Of a stretch of DNA of 64,000 bases, positions 20,256 through 32,184 are shown piece after piece. The position numbers were made by a program, and so were the translations under genes. Location of the stretch: NCBI GenBank assembly GCA_001692895.1, contig KV748224.1, positions 620,001 through 684,000 on the forward strand, given 5' to 3'. Below the pieces are notes generated by a model. It was not told where the DNA came from. It did no database searches and worked only from the letters and a program-made list of their open reading frames with translations. Source of the stretch: Cenococcum geophilum 1.58. Lineage: Eukaryota > Ascomycota > Dothideomycetes > Gloniales > Gloniaceae. Numbering within the stretch: position 1 is the first letter of the stretch; each line of letters starts with the position of its first letter.

Positions 20256-21958
20256 TCAATTCACAGTCTTAGACCCCCAAGGCGGGTGCACATGGCTCCT
20301 ACACTCCTTCGTGCAGCGCGTGCAGACCCACCACCTCGGGCCCTTCGGCGGCAGGACCTGCGCGCACTTGGAGCAGTCAGGCTGCCGCGCCAGGTCGCGC
20401 ATCTCGGCCTTCGACCGCGCCTCGCGCAGCGACAGCAGCGTCTGGTCGCCCAGCATGTTGCACAGGCGGCAGATGTGCGGGTAGCGGAGCTGCGGCAGAA
20501 CATGCGGCGCCCGCGTGCGCCATAGCGCGGACCAGGCTGGCGGTGGCTGGTCGCGCGGCGCGCAGCCGCATTTCGTGCTGGTGTGCGAGTTGAGGGTGGA
20601 GCGGCACACGTGGGTGTAGTAGCAGCTCGAGCAATACATTTTGCAGACGTCGAGGTGGAAGGTGAGTGAGGTTTCTCGGATCGGGCGTTGAATCTCGCAG
20701 GACTGCGGGTCGGTGTTAGCTTGTGGGTGAACGGGAGGATCTGGGCGTCAGGCTTACGTTGCAGACTTGTATCATGCAGACCCAGCACTGGGTCTTGGTG
20801 AGTTCGTCGCAGGAGTATATCTTGAAGTGCTCGGAGCGAGTGGCGAAATCTGAGCGAGGAAATACGACGTCCCGGACGCTCTTTGAAGCCAAACTCAGGT
20901 TGACCAGATCCACATAGTGCAGATCCCGGGCTATGAGTACTAGCACGTCGTAGCAGAGAAAATCCGTAAAGGTAGTGCCTTTCCCTTCATAATTTCCCTC
21001 GTAACGAGACTTTGAGTTCTTCGGTCGCATATGCCGTAATTTGATCTCGCGTGGAGAAGGTACTCTTCGGCCGGTCTTCACAACATAGCGGGCACCGAAG
21101 CGCGCTCTGGACTTGATACAAGTGGGCAAGCAACGGAAGAGGCAGGGCGGAACCAGTGCGAGGCAACAAAAGATCGCAACAATAGCTTTCGGGATAGCGA
21201 GAATTGTATCAAGAACCCATTGGCGGATACTCCTATTTCGTCGGTAAGAGCCATCCTCGAATGCACCAGCCATTACTGCCAAACTAAAAATAATATTGCA
21301 GGCTGCGAGAAGTGCAAACATTACACTTTCATTAAAGTTAGCCATAGTCCACCAACGGTAATTCGTCTGAAGGATAAATAGTAGGGACGCTTACACCATA
21401 GCAATTGCATACTTCCATTCTTCGACGTAGTTAAGACACATCTTCTCTGCTGACACTTTGGTGGCATTTACCTGGCCTGCAACGGTGAAGAAGCTGGGAG
21501 TTCCTTCTGGCACCTGCCAAGCCTCCGCTTTACCATAACGACATCCTGAATAGGTATGGGGACTGTAGCCTGACTGGAAGTGCACAGCGATAGCGATGAT
21601 AATGGCGAGGGTCAGGTCGAAAACCCCAACGATGAATACTAGTGGCCCTGGGAATAAGCAAGATGGTATCCACACTGTGAAGTTCCAGTAAAACGCAATT
21701 TCCCCCTGGTAAAAGAATTAGGATGACCTTATGCAGAGTGAATGGCCTTAAAAAAAATAAGACTGACAGATTACTTACCCATTTCGCCGCAAGGCGTTCT
21801 GCATGGGCAATATTAGGACTAAAAGGAGGTTGCTGGAGTACGGCATTTTGCTGGATGAGATCCCAATGGCTGCTGGCGTTGGCCGAGTATAGAGCTAATG
21901 GTACAAATACAGCAAATCGAATGATGAACGAAGATGCTCTAGCACCTAATTCCCACAT
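20256..21958 (-). CDS. F-box-like, Cys-rich integral membrane protein with an in-frame stop
   Basis: Exons: 21958-21779, 21705-20758 and 20702-20256, with introns of 73 and 55 bp (donors GTAAGT and GTAAGC). The start is ATG at 21958, followed by a hydrophobic helix (IIRFAVFVPLALYSANA). Exon 2 holds helices FIVGVFDLTLAIIIAIAVHF, SLLFILQTNY, MFALLAACNIIFSLAVMAG and AIPKAIVAIFCCLALVPPC. It then has an F-box-like motif (FLCYDVLVLIARDLHYVDLV). The C-terminus is Cys-rich (CWVC, YCSSCYYTHVC, CRLCNML, CSKCAQ, CTRC), probably zinc-binding. Total is about 524 codons. An in-frame TAA at 21391-21393 interrupts a membrane helix, with coding sense continuing in the same frame. It could be a nonsense mutation, an assembly error, or part of a 105-nt intron (GTAAAT at 21471 to CAG before 21366). 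The function is unknown. Confidence 0.65.
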
Positions 21959-23114
21959 CGTTTAACGACGGTGATAGATGTTTGAGCTAGCAGAACAACG
22001 TACTCGGCATCCGCCACGGTTGCATGTTCCTTCTTGGGTGTTGTGTGTTCTGGTAACGAAAGTCTGGTTTGATAGAAAACAAGATTGAGGGGTTAGCAAG
22101 GTTTCTGATAGCCAAAGAACCAATGAAAGAGAGTCCGGAAAAGTTATGTAAAAGGCTTTGGTAGGCAAGAACCGAAGATACAATCAATGTCAATAATCCA
22201 TGTTTAAAGGGAAACTGCACAGAACTACTCTGCGAGCCACCTAGGGCATAGTTTCAGGCAACTGACTACCTCTCTGACGGTAGTTTGAGACTAGTTAGGA
22301 ACGCTGCACAGCACAGCCAACCAGAGCGGCTGAAGTACGAGTTAGCCTTAGTCGACTGCAAGTTGAAGCCACTCAGGCCATGNCGCAGGTGACCGCGCCA
22401 CACGCTTTCGCTGGAGTCACTCTGCCGGTGATGTTCACCTGCCTCTCTAGGGAAAGACTGCAGTGACCTGGGAGCACTTAAGGAAAAGCGTTTCTCAGCC
22501 TCGTCGATAAGTACAAAAGAGCCTCGCAAGTGGGTGCTCAACGGAGAAAAGGAAGCATTTTAATTACTGTGCGCATTGATGCCCTCTGTCACAAGGCCTT
22601 TTGTCAGCGGGTCTCTGCCTATGAGAGGGTGGGTACAATAACGGCGGAGGATCTCGGTGGACGCAGGCCAAGTCCAGCTGTGTTTCAGACATTTCGACTT
22701 GCAGAAGGGAGAAACGCCAAACACGACCCAAAAATAGCCGTGCAATTAATTCCCGTATGAGTAAGGCAGATGTAGGTGAAAAATAAGGGATGAAGTCTTA
22801 ATGTAGTGGATATTAGGGGTTGTTGCAAGACACCTCATCTATCACCATGACAACGAATGTGTTTACTCTCCCAAAACGCAAGCCTTCCACGCAATATTCT
22901 AGAACACCCACCTACCAATCCCACACATCAAAAATTGCGGAGAAATACTAAGGCTCGAAATTCGCTAGCAAGTTGCAGCTGCATGTGTATCCAGACTTTC
23001 CACCTCCTAGGCCTCCCGCCTTTCTAACCCCAACCTCAACATCATACAGGCATCTCCACACCTACATAATTAGACCCACATCCCCCACGAAGACTTCGTC
23101 TTGTGACTCTCAAG
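21959..23114. other. Intergenic region, divergent promoters
   Basis: About 1.15 kb between two divergently transcribed genes, with one N at 22383. I see no gene. Short open frames on both strands lack any recognisable feature. It should contain the promoters of both neighbours. Confidence 0.5.
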
Positions 23115-24149
23115 ATGGAGGCTCTCCTCTCCCTCGCATTCGACAACATCTCCTCCAAAGACAGCACAAAGACTCGGAAAGGGCTACGGCAGATTGAGGG
23201 ACTGCTCGCGCAAATATGCCTCTCGAATTCAAGCTTGAAGTCGTCAGCAGCATCACACAAGCGGAGAGCATCTGCCATCACACTTAGCCAACCGCAAGCC
23301 GCAACGTCACCAAAGAAGCTGAGCGCACTATCAGAGGATCCTGCATTCAGGGAGTTCTTCAGGTTACAAGAGGGCTTCGAGTGGAACGGTAAAAGCTCCA
23401 CAACTACAAATCCCAGACGAATCGAGCTGACATCACGACTATTAGTCGCAACACGTCTAGTATCCTGCCTCGAGCGCCTCCTCGGAATGAGCAGCAGTAC
23501 GCCTCCCCCAACCCCCCATCCCGCACACCCAACCCAATCACAACTAACCAAACCCCCAGGCGGTCAAAACGACATCCTGATCCTCTCCGCGCTCTCAAAC
23601 CTCCAGGGAATCCTCCTGCTCCACCCCCCCTCGCGCACCATTTTCTCCCGCGAAATCTACATGAACCTGCTCCTCGACCTCCTCGACCCCTTCAACTGCC
23701 CAGCCATCCAATCCAGCACGCTCCTCGTCCTCGTAACCACGCTCCTCGCGCACCCGCACAACGCCCGCGCCTTCGAGCGCATCGACGGCCTGCTGACCAT
23801 CACGAGCCTGTTCAAGAGCCCAAACACCACGCAGAGCGTCAAGCTCAAGCTGATCGAGTTCCTCTACTTCTACCTGATGCCCGAGACGCCCTCGACCCCC
23901 GCCGCCGCCAGCGCGCCCAACACGGCTGCGGCGCTGCAGCGCTGCAGCCCGAGCAAGCCGCTCGGCGCGTTCGAGCGGCGGAGCACGGTGGGTGGGGCGG
24001 AGGGCGGCGGCGGCGGTGGGGTGGAGGAGGGCGAGGGGACGCGGAGCACGGAGGAGAAGCAGAGGATGCTGGGGCGGTATTTGAGCAACGTGGAGGATCT
24101 GGTGCAGGACCTGCGGGAGAATGCGCCGTTTGCCGAGATGGTGTGTTGA
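23115..24149 (+). CDS. cdc14: Cell division control protein 14, SIN component (Sid1 kinase partner)
   Basis: Exons 23115-23388 and 23446-24149. The 57-bp intron is a multiple of three with no stop, so it reads through unless the splice sites (G|GTAAAAG ... CTATTAG) are noticed. The product is 325 residues. It starts MEALLSLAFDNISSKDSTKT and continues RKGLRQIEGLLAQICL, EDPAFREFFRLQEGFEWN, VATRLVSCLERLLGM, LSNLQGILLLHPPSR, REIYMNLLLDLLDP and KLKLIEFLYFYLMPETPS, ending RYLSNVEDLVQDLRENAPF. This is the conserved profile of the septation initiation network protein Cdc14, which binds the Sid1 kinase. It is not the Cdc14 phosphatase. A proline-rich insert (about 23494-23560) and a glycine/glutamate-rich segment (about 23985-24060) are low-complexity additions. 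Confidence 0.9.
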   Translation: MEALLSLAFDNISSKDSTKTRKGLRQIEGLLAQICLSNSSLKSSAASHKRRASAITLSQPQAATSPKKLSALSEDPAFREFFRLQEGFEWNGKSSTTTNPRRIELTSRLLVATRLVSCLERLLGMSSSTPPPTPHPAHPTQSQLTKPPGGQNDILILSALSNLQGILLLHPPSRTIFSREIYMNLLLDLLDPFNCPAIQSSTLLVLVTTLLAHPHNARAFERIDGLLTITSLFKSPNTTQSVKLKLIEFLYFYLMPETPSTPAAASAPNTAAALQRCSPSKPLGAFERRSTVGGAEGGGGGGVEEGEGTRSTEEKQRMLGRYLSNVEDLVQDLRENAPFAEMVC

Positions 24150-25473
24150 GGGTGCTTGAGCGCCTGTCCGGTCGATGAGTCGGGGATCTGACTCCGCTGT
24201 TCGGGAGAGTTGAGAGGATACTTTTTCGGTGTTCATACTAATTTTTTCTCTTTTGTTACTGCTTCAGCGCCTCCTCGTTTCAGCAAGCTTGGCGTTCGCG
24301 GCGGTTTGTTTCTTACTGTGCTAAGACGTGGGTAACATGTGGCAGCATCTGGCCGGCGCTTATTCTTTATTTTTTCCTAAGTCTCTCATTCATCTCCTTT
24401 GTTTGCATAGCGCCATGTCGGTGGACGGTATAATAGCCACTTGGAGTTCCGGCGGTGCGAGGATGGCTAATGTCCATGAGTGGACGTGTTTGGTACCTTT
24501 CTCATAAGTCGAAGGCTTTTCCTCCAGTCTAGTAGGAAGAGATGAAGCTATTAAACCTTATTTGCAGTTGGTTTATGCCTTTCTTGATTGTCGATGTTAG
24601 ATGCTATTACGAACGGTAACATATCTCTTCGTGATGCTGTACGTCAATATCCCCAATGTGTAGGAAGAGAAACTCTTTGAGCTGCTCGTTTAAAAACATG
24701 TTTGGATTGGCGATCTAATCTCATAACACTGTATTCCACCTTATCCTAGATGGCTCAGGCTACACTCGAGCTATAGAGAACGGAAGATATGAAGGTAGGA
24801 GCTGCGGAGGGAGAGCGGCTGACAATGTTAAGCGATGAGCGAGTAGCCAGTAAAAAATCTCAGAATTGTAGTAATAGTGCTCTTCCAAATTTTACATAGC
24901 ATTCCATACGCTGTTGATGAAGACGCACGTGTGACGAGCTATTCATTTACTGACCCCACTTGGGATAAGCACCTGAAGTGCCCCAGCAGTAATGTAGGAA
25001 GGCCCCTGTGCAGTTGTCTTGAGTATCTGAAGCCATTTCACGAGGATGCAGGTGAGACTGGAAATCGGGTGCACACTTTAGTGACGCATGAGATATAGAA
25101 ACCGAACTGAGGAGAATCAGAGAATTGAAAGCAGATAACTTTATAATGGGAAGACAGCATGACAGACGGTAGACGAACGGTTAGGCGTGTATACGAATAA
25201 AGCTTAAAGAACAGCCCAGCGCTTCTTCGTACACCTCAGGCAACTGTCATGCCTAAGGCACTTTCTCACATGCAAAACCTGGCCAAAGACTCTCAGATCA
25301 GGCCACAGCAGCACGCTGTGACCACTATTCGACCGTGCCATAGCTTAACAATCTATCTTCTCGAACAGTCAGCAGTCGCGAGGACGGCGGTCAGAGCAAG
25401 GGATTCCTTAGCACGCATCCCAGCATCCATATGCGGCATCCGCGCCATAAACAGCAAACGCGCTTTCTAAGCA

Positions 25474-25511
25474 CCATCTCTGCTGTCTAATCGCCATCTC
25501 TGCTGTCTAAT
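25474..25511. repeat. 21-bp direct duplication
   Basis: CCATCTCTGCTGTCTAATCG occurs twice in tandem, with a partial third copy at the start. Confidence 0.8.
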
Positions 25512-25764
25512 CGCATCCCCGATCCGAGGTCGCCAAAAGTAGTGGGGCGGAAAAAAGCTTTGATGTGGGGATCGACGCTCGAGAAGCCCACCTGCTACCC
25601 TCCACAAAGGCTTGAGAGCTGCTCGAGCTACAAGTGGACATGTACAGAGCCACATGCGCTGCCAGAGATCGTCGACAGCGGGGGTGTGATTGGGCATCAC
25701 ATCGCACAGGCGTGCATAGAGCTAGAGCAAATCACTAGGGTTTGCATTATTACAAAGAGCCATG

Positions 25765-25898
25765 TATCCCTTGACCCGTCTGCGTCCAACGCCAAGGCTG
25801 CACAGACAGGAACGCGTAAGAATCAGGTTGAACAGGAGCTTCTTATTGGCTAGATCCTTATCGATAACGTTGGACGCACGCCGACGGGTTAAGGGATA
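25765..25898. mobile_element. 134-bp inverted-repeat element (small MITE candidate)
   Basis: TATCCCTTGACCCGTCTGCG at 25765 is mirrored at 25869-25898 as an inverted copy with a 4-bp indel and few mismatches. The outer ends read TA-TCCC and GGGA-TA, which would fit a TA target duplication. Confidence 0.5.
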
Positions 25899-26162
25899 AA
25901 AACGACACTCTGACAGTCGGAAGCGCGGAAGCAAGCTCCACCGAGGAGACGGCCCTCCCATCTAATCCGATCTAACTAATCCATCCGATCTCTCCTCCGC
26001 TGATTCGTCCGAGATTTTCCTGGTCGATATTAGAACCCGGCTCGGGGTTCTTGGCACGGGAAGGTCGGCCGCTAGACCAGGAGAGGTTAATCGGATGCAT
26101 CAGATACAAGGATGGCAAGAGCTGGTCGCGTGCTCGACTACCACCGAGCTCCAACCGGCCTT

Positions 26163-26215
26163 ACCACTTCCCCATGACTCCCCATGATTGCCCATGATTG
26201 CCCATGATTGCCCAT
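26163..26215. repeat. 10-bp tandem repeat CCCATGATTG
   Basis: About five units, the first two being variant (CCCATGACTC), between positions 26169 and 26215. Confidence 0.85.
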
Positions 26216-26559
26216 GTCACCGGCCTGCCTTCTTGCCAACAAACAACCCCAGGCCCCCCGACTACCACCACTAGTAGCCTCAATGGCCCAGCCATGGCGC
26301 AGGCAAATGGGCGTTGTTCACGGCATGTGGCAGCTGCAGAGGCCGTGACGAGAAGATACGAACGCCGTTTTTCCTGATCCTTCGCCCTCTCGCTGCCTGA
26401 CTGAAGTGAAAGACAATAGCTATGATCCAATTGGTCATATCAAACGCCGACCAGATTTGGTCCCCCGGAGGTTTTGCTTAGAATAACGGCCGACCAGCCA
26501 GCCAGCTAGCGAGCCAACTTGACTAAACAATTACCATTCAGCGGCCTTAATTGTGACTA

Positions 26560-26760
26560 CTGCTCTAATCTCCGCTTGCTTCCCACCTCTTAACTTATTC
26601 CTTTACCACTTACTCACTTACTCACTTCCCTCTCTCTGTCCAGCTCTCTCTCATCCTCTCCTCACCTCACCTCTTTCTTATACATCACCACTCCCGATAG
26701 TCTTTGCGAGCCTGCATATCCCTACCACATCTTTTTCGACCGGGATCAGCTACCCTGCCG
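26560..26760 (+). promoter_or_regulatory. Pyrimidine-rich stretch upstream of the PAP2 gene
   Basis: Long CT-rich runs (CTCTCTCTGTCC, CTCTCTCTCATCCTCTCCTC) lie 180-380 bp upstream of the start codon on the coding strand. CT-rich tracts just upstream of transcription starts are common in filamentous fungi. This is an inference only; no TATA box is evident. Confidence 0.35.
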
Positions 26761-26938
26761 TAACGTGCCCCACCAGCAGGAATTAACTAAACATTACCTC
26801 GAGACCCATCACGGGAATTAAACCTACCAGAGCCATATACCTATTCTCACGTCCTACAATTCCTCAAATCATCCTCTTCACTCCACCGCTCGTACCACTC
26901 CCACCCACCTCCGCTACCGGCAACACACACCACCCACC

Positions 26939-28589
26939 ATGNGCCTCGGCGGGCTGATAGAGCCGCTCGTCGTGGTGATGCTACTCTTCGGCGGGACCTG
27001 GATAAACCGCAACAAAGCCTACCGCCTCTCGCGGCGCCGGTACAGCCGCAATACCACAAAGACATTCGTAGATGTCCGCTGCTCCTCGCCCGACAGTCTC
27101 GAGAGCGGGCAGAGCAGCCCCGTGACGACGGACGGCCTGCTGAGCGACTCCTCCTACTCCTCCGATGACGGCGCGCGGTGCTCTTCACCATCACTTCTCA
27201 CGAGACAAGAGGCCCGGTGGCGGAAGCGTGAGATAGGGCTGTTGGGGTGGAGGAGGGAGGTCGTGACGCCGAATACGCGGGTGTTTCGGGGGAGGCTGCT
27301 GAGTAGGTTGCTGCGGCGGTTTCCGTTTCTAGTCGAGGCGTGGTATTGGGCGCTGATATACTGGGTGCGTGCTCTCTTCCCCGTTCCCCAAACTATTTCT
27401 GGAGCTCTGGCGTTCCCAAGAGCTCGCCTCTTGCTGCTTCCGACTTCACACTAAACCCCTCCATTCTAACTCCCGAATTCCACACTCCAAGTCCACATCC
27501 CAAGTCCAATTGTTGAACAAGAGCTGATTTCTCCCGGGAACTGCAGGTCTACCAGCTCGGCCGCGCCTTCACCGCCGTAACGCTGGTCGAAGGCACCGTG
27601 CACGTTGCGCGCCGCCACGCGCTGCAGCTGATCCAACTAGAGCAATCCCTGCACATCTTCCACGAGCTGGCCGTCCAGCGCTGGTTCCTGGCGCACCCAA
27701 CCCTCCTACACTGGACCAACCGCATCTACTCCTTCATCCACATTCCGGGAACCATCCTCTTCCTCGTCGGGCTCTACTACTACACCACCACCACCCAAGC
27801 CCGCACCCGCGCGCACCGCACCCTCCCCCTCGCTAACAAGCCCCTCCCCCCCTTCCCCCACCACCACCGCCGCCAGCAGCACCAGCACCAGCAACCAGTA
27901 CCGCCCGCGCCAATCCCGCCCTCTACGCCGCCCGCCGCCGCACAATGGCCACCTGTAACCTCCTCGCCTTCATCATCTTCACGCTGTGGCCCTGCATGCC
28001 ACCCCGCCTCCTGTCCTCCCCCAACGTCACGGGGCCCTCGGGCGCCGTGGCCCGCAGCTACGGCTTCGTCGACACCGTCCACGGCAGCGCGGGCGAGAGC
28101 TCCGTCTGGACCCAGAACCGCTTCTGCAACCAGTACGCCGCGATGCCGAGCCTGCACTTCGGGTACGCGCTGCTGATCGGGCTGACGGTCATGTCGATTC
28201 CGCTGGCGCAGACGCAGACGCAGACGCAGGCGCGGGGGAGAGTGCTCGTGCTCAGGGTGCCGTGGACCGGCGCGCGGCTGCTGCGGTGCAGGGTCCCGAG
28301 TTGGCGGCGCGCTGCGTGCGTGGCGCTGGGGGTGGCGTATCCGGCGGTTATTCTGGTCGCGATTGTGGCGACGGCGAATCATTTCGTCTTGGATGCTGTG
28401 GCGGGCGCGGTGGTGTGCGGGGTCGCGTGGCGCGGGAATGGGGTTTTGTTGAATTTGCTGCCGGTTGAGGATTGGTTCTTGTGGTGTGTGAGGATTCATA
28501 AGCCGGAGGTTGGGGGGGATGAGGAGGAGGATGAGGAGGATGATAATGATTGGAGGAGGTGGGAGAGTGGGAAGGGCGGGGTGGTTTGA
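26939..28589 (+). CDS. PAP2-family membrane protein, inositolphosphotransferase-like (frameshifted)
   Basis: Exon 1 is 26939-27364 and exon 2 is 27547-28589. The 182-bp intron is W|GTGCGT ... CTGCAG|V. The start is CACCATG, with an N as the second base of codon 2. The N-terminal helix is EPLVVVMLLFGGTWI. After a serine-rich loop, exon 2 has VYQLGRAFTAVTLVEGTVHV, NRIYSFIHIPGTILFLVGLY, TMATCNLLAFIIFTLWPCMP and LARS-type SYGFVDTVHG. The two PAP2 signatures are AAMPSLHFGYALLIGLTVM and IVATANHFVLDAVAGAVVCG, with the catalytic His and Asp present. Related fungal proteins are PAP2/Aur1-like transferases; the substrate is not predictable here. The frame changes by one base (one nucleotide missing) inside the C-rich stretch 27838-27860, either a real frameshift or a homopolymer miscall. 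The acidic tail ends at TGA 28587. Confidence 0.8.
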
Positions 28590-31500
28590 GTGAGGTTTGG
28601 GTTGGATTGGATTGGGCTGGATTGGGCTGGATTGGACTGGATTAGACTAGGGATGGAGGGTGCAATGGGATGAGTGAGATGAGCATACTGGAACGAGCGA
28701 CTGGAGATGGAAACGAGCGTAATGGGGGTAATCGAGCAGACGACACGAGGAGACAGCAAACGACACCTACAACTGTCCTGCGCGGCTTGGAGGCTTCCTT
28801 GAGGTGGGGCAATGCGTGCGGATAATAGCTGGAACTTGGTTTTAAGGATACCTCCCCCTTTCCGCTCGCTTTTTTCTGGCTGGGTTGGGCTGTTGTATGT
28901 TTGGGCTAGGCTGGTTCTACTCGCTTCCAGGGAAATCTGTATATAAGGGATTAAGCGGCAATACTTGACCTCCATCTTCGCTTCCTGGTGTTGTGGGTTC
29001 GATGGTGAAGCGGTGATTGACGCGACGTTTGCTCGATCTGAGGATGCGCATTCCTTTTCCTTAGGGGATGGTAACACTGAAAACTGATTAGATGGGCTTG
29101 GGCCGATACCCAAGTGATGCCGAAAGGCGTCTTCGTAGCTCATATTCTGGGAATGTTGGGGTGGGCTCGCTGGCTCCGGCGTGCTGTGTTGAGAGTGTGC
29201 TTCGATGAGAGAAACGATGGAGGTCGTATCTTGACGGGTACCTTGTGGACTGGTTAGGGATTCTCGTCGGCCCTGTTTTCTCTTCGTCAGTTGAACCGAG
29301 AGCTATGGCTTAGACACGTTTGAAGCTTTATAGTAGGTTTAAGCGGATGGTTCCCTTAATCAAACTGTTATTAAGGACGAGCGCGTGTCAGCAGAAAGAA
29401 TGGCTGTTTTAGTAATATAGTATTCATGTCCACGCCGCTCTGGCTTGCTCCACTCCGTCAGCGTGATGCATGTGGTTTGAAGGTACCCTTGCTGCAGTTT
29501 TCTAAGAATCAGCATGCTACAATTGTCGCAATTGCTCTATAAAAAAGACGTCACCGCTGTGTTGCGAGACACGCAGCTTGGCATCCCCGCTCTGACACTC
29601 ACGTGACTGGGCGTACAGTAGCTGAGGAGCCTTAGGAATGACTTAAGCTAGAGCCGTATAATTAGAATATTGAGTAAGCAGCGCCTAGACTTCGCTTATA
29701 GTTAATTCGCTGATTGTGCTGATGTTTAGGAGGGTGTGGCATTTGTTCTATGGTGGTGCTGACCCTAACTGGGCACCAAAAGAACCGGTCCTATTGGCAG
29801 CGCCAATTAGGACAACATATAGCCTCAAATGCCGGCTGACACACGGAGAGTTATATCCCAGCAATCTAAGTAAGGAGCCACCAACCGGAATATTTTACGC
29901 AGGCAATCGAGATGGGAAGAACCAGACGTCTTTCCGCTGAGCCGTCCCCAGTGTTGCTTCAATGTTGCTTGGCTGCTGCTTGGCTGTTGCATTGTTGGCT
30001 GAGCGGTGTAAGCGTAGCGTTGCAAGATTTCAACCCTTTCATCCCAATGTGTTGGTGGAATTTCTGATTTGGTGACCCTTTCTACAGCTGAGCTGGGGGC
30101 GGAACGCCTTTTAGGTGATAATGCAGCATATGAGGCTGTGTTACTGCACCTGCACCTCCAAAGCTGAGGTAGACTTCGACTAATTTTAAGCTTAGCCACA
30201 GTTCATTGGGGTCGGGCATTCATTAATGCGTTGGACCAATTGCGTTGGGTTTGGTTTATGCTCGTTGGTAAGGCTGGCTGAGCTGAAATGCGGGGATGGC
30301 GATTGGAAGATAGGAAAGAACATAGTCAACGCTGATAGGCTGAGATGATAAGAACGAGGAGACTATACTTGTGAGGTTCTTGATTTTGCATATTTTTGGA
30401 TGTGCCACGATTCAAAGCATGTTTGCTGTCCCTAAAGATGTGGATGAAATGTCTGATTCAGACAACTGCAAGGGATGACTCGGCTAGTGGACAATTCTAC
30501 GATCCATTCAAGTTACATGCTGCCTGAATGCCCGAAACCATGTCTTACGTGTCAGCGAAGGCGGTAGATGTGTTGGAGGATTCTTCAGGTCCTCAAAACT
30601 GCAAGACAGCTCAACAAAATCGATGCCCCAAATTGGAAGGGAAACCGTTCAATTCAGTTTCATTGCCACTCTTCAACAAATCACAGTAGTTCGTTGGTGT
30701 GGTATACACGTACGAAGCTGAGATGTTGTTGGATCGGCAGACAAATAGATGTCCAGAGAGGGAAGCGATGAAAAGAAACTTCTAGACCAAAGTAGAGAAT
30801 ATGTTCAGAAACAGGTAAATGGAAACGGAAATTCGGCTCTGAATTGGAGGATGCTGATACGATGGATGCAGTCAAAATCGAGTAATAGTTTAATAGACCC
30901 GCCCAGGATTACAGGGGAGGGTATATCCGCAATGGAGCTATTACTCGACCTCTCCACCAGCCGGAAGACCAGAGTCGGAATGCCGTTCTAGCCGATACAA
31001 CTGCTGGCGGGTGAAATTGCCGTGAATAATTGATTGAGATGATGAACGGAGGCGTGCACGAGGCATTGGACACGAAGACCAGAAAATTTGCTTCTATTAC
31101 CTAACAGCACGTGCCTGCAGTATAGAGTCATCGTACATGTCAATGTCGCCATACTGCATTAGGCAATGGATGAGGTGGAGGGATGCACGAATTCGAGCCT
31201 CGCAGTGCTGTCAGCAGGCTGAAAGAGTATTGTGCTTGGTTGTCTCCGTGGAGTTGTCGAGATGGCATCAGCAACGCCGAATCGGGCCAGTAGCGCCATA
31301 TTGCGGGGAAGAGAGTCCGAGAGAGTTTCAAACGTGTCAGACGAGCGTCATCTAAGCAAGCAAGCAAGCAAGCAGACTGCAATCATACTCTCGCCTCCCG
31401 TCGGCCGCGACAATTACTGTAGCATTCACAGCCAGCGGGTGGAGACTCCAAAAGGGTCAAGCCACCGGCAAGCACGAAGCCAACGGCTCTGGCGAGTCCG

Positions 31501-32184
31501 GACGACGTACCGCCTCGCCAGGGCGCGCTGAGGGAAATTGACGGGAGGCAATTCTTTCGAGGTCATGCACCAGCAACCGGCAACCAGCAGTATTCCTGTG
31601 TGGTTGGTGATCAGGTGGTTAGCTGTAGTACGCGGAAGGGGGGAATTGGTATTATTCAGTGCGGTAGGTTGCCAGGGGCCCAGGACATTCTTCCCACAAT
31701 TCATAGGCCGCGGTGAGGCCGGCTATGGCCCGGGGCCAGCTTCGGGGCCAGCTATGTGCACGCTGCTTGAAGGTCAAGGCGCAGCTGGCAAAAAGCTTGG
31801 ATCAGGCGGGCGTAGAGCAGCTGTGGACAAGCGTACTGCAAACCAAGGATCACATCAGAGTGTCATCACATTTTCTCACCGACAGCCCCAACACCACTCA
31901 CGAGTTTTCATTATGTACGTGTGGCTGCAGAGGATACAAGAGCTCCAGTTCCCCAGCCTCGGTGCTCACTGTGACTCTGATTTCTTTTCCAGAATATGTT
32001 CTTGCTCCCCGCGTGTTTACACCGTTTACACCATTTACACCAATTACTCTAGCATAAAAACTCACCTGCAGAACTGAGCCACATCGGATTTCGCCGCCAC
32101 AATAACCGCTAACGCGCCTGGTCATTTCCGCCAGCAAGAAAAAAAGAAAATCACCTGCACTTCCCCGGATCAACCTGCCCAGCC
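28590..32184. other. Long intergenic region, no supported gene
   Basis: About 3.6 kb. It contains a 10-bp GGATTGGGCT-type tandem repeat just after the PAP2 stop (28604-28650), an AAGC tetranucleotide run (31346-31372) and an 11-bp TTTACACCATT-type repeat (32015-32045). Several short frames on both strands show no recognisable domain. The right end must hold the promoter of the arrestin gene. Confidence 0.45.
28604..28650. repeat. 10-bp tandem repeat GGATTGGGCT
   Basis: About five imperfect units (GGATTGGATT, GGGCTGGATT, GGACTGGATT) beginning 14 bp after the PAP2 stop codon. Confidence 0.8.

Larger units (their letters stand above)
24150..26938. other. Long intergenic region with small repeats
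   Basis: About 2.8 kb. No gene is supported. It holds a 21-bp duplication (25474-25511), a 134-bp inverted-repeat element (25765-25898), a 10-bp tandem repeat (26163-26215), and a pyrimidine-rich stretch before the PAP2 gene. Several short open frames have no recognisable content. Confidence 0.5.

Noticed and set aside
20193..20525. Plus-strand and alternative minus-strand frames over the Cys-rich exon
   Set aside because: Shadows of the membrane F-box gene's last exon. The chosen frame is the one with CxxC patterns and splice continuity.
23595..24236. 213-codon minus-strand open frame
   Set aside because: Antisense shadow of the GC-rich Cdc14 (SIN) coding exon.
27780..28499. 239-codon minus-strand open frame
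   Set aside because: Antisense to the PAP2-family gene; composition reflects GC-rich codons only.
28496..29143. 215-codon minus-strand open frame behind the PAP2 gene
   Set aside because: It overlaps the PAP2 3' end and the 10-bp repeat, is rich in Ser/Pro/Gln from low-complexity DNA, and has no recognisable domain. It is possible but unsupported.
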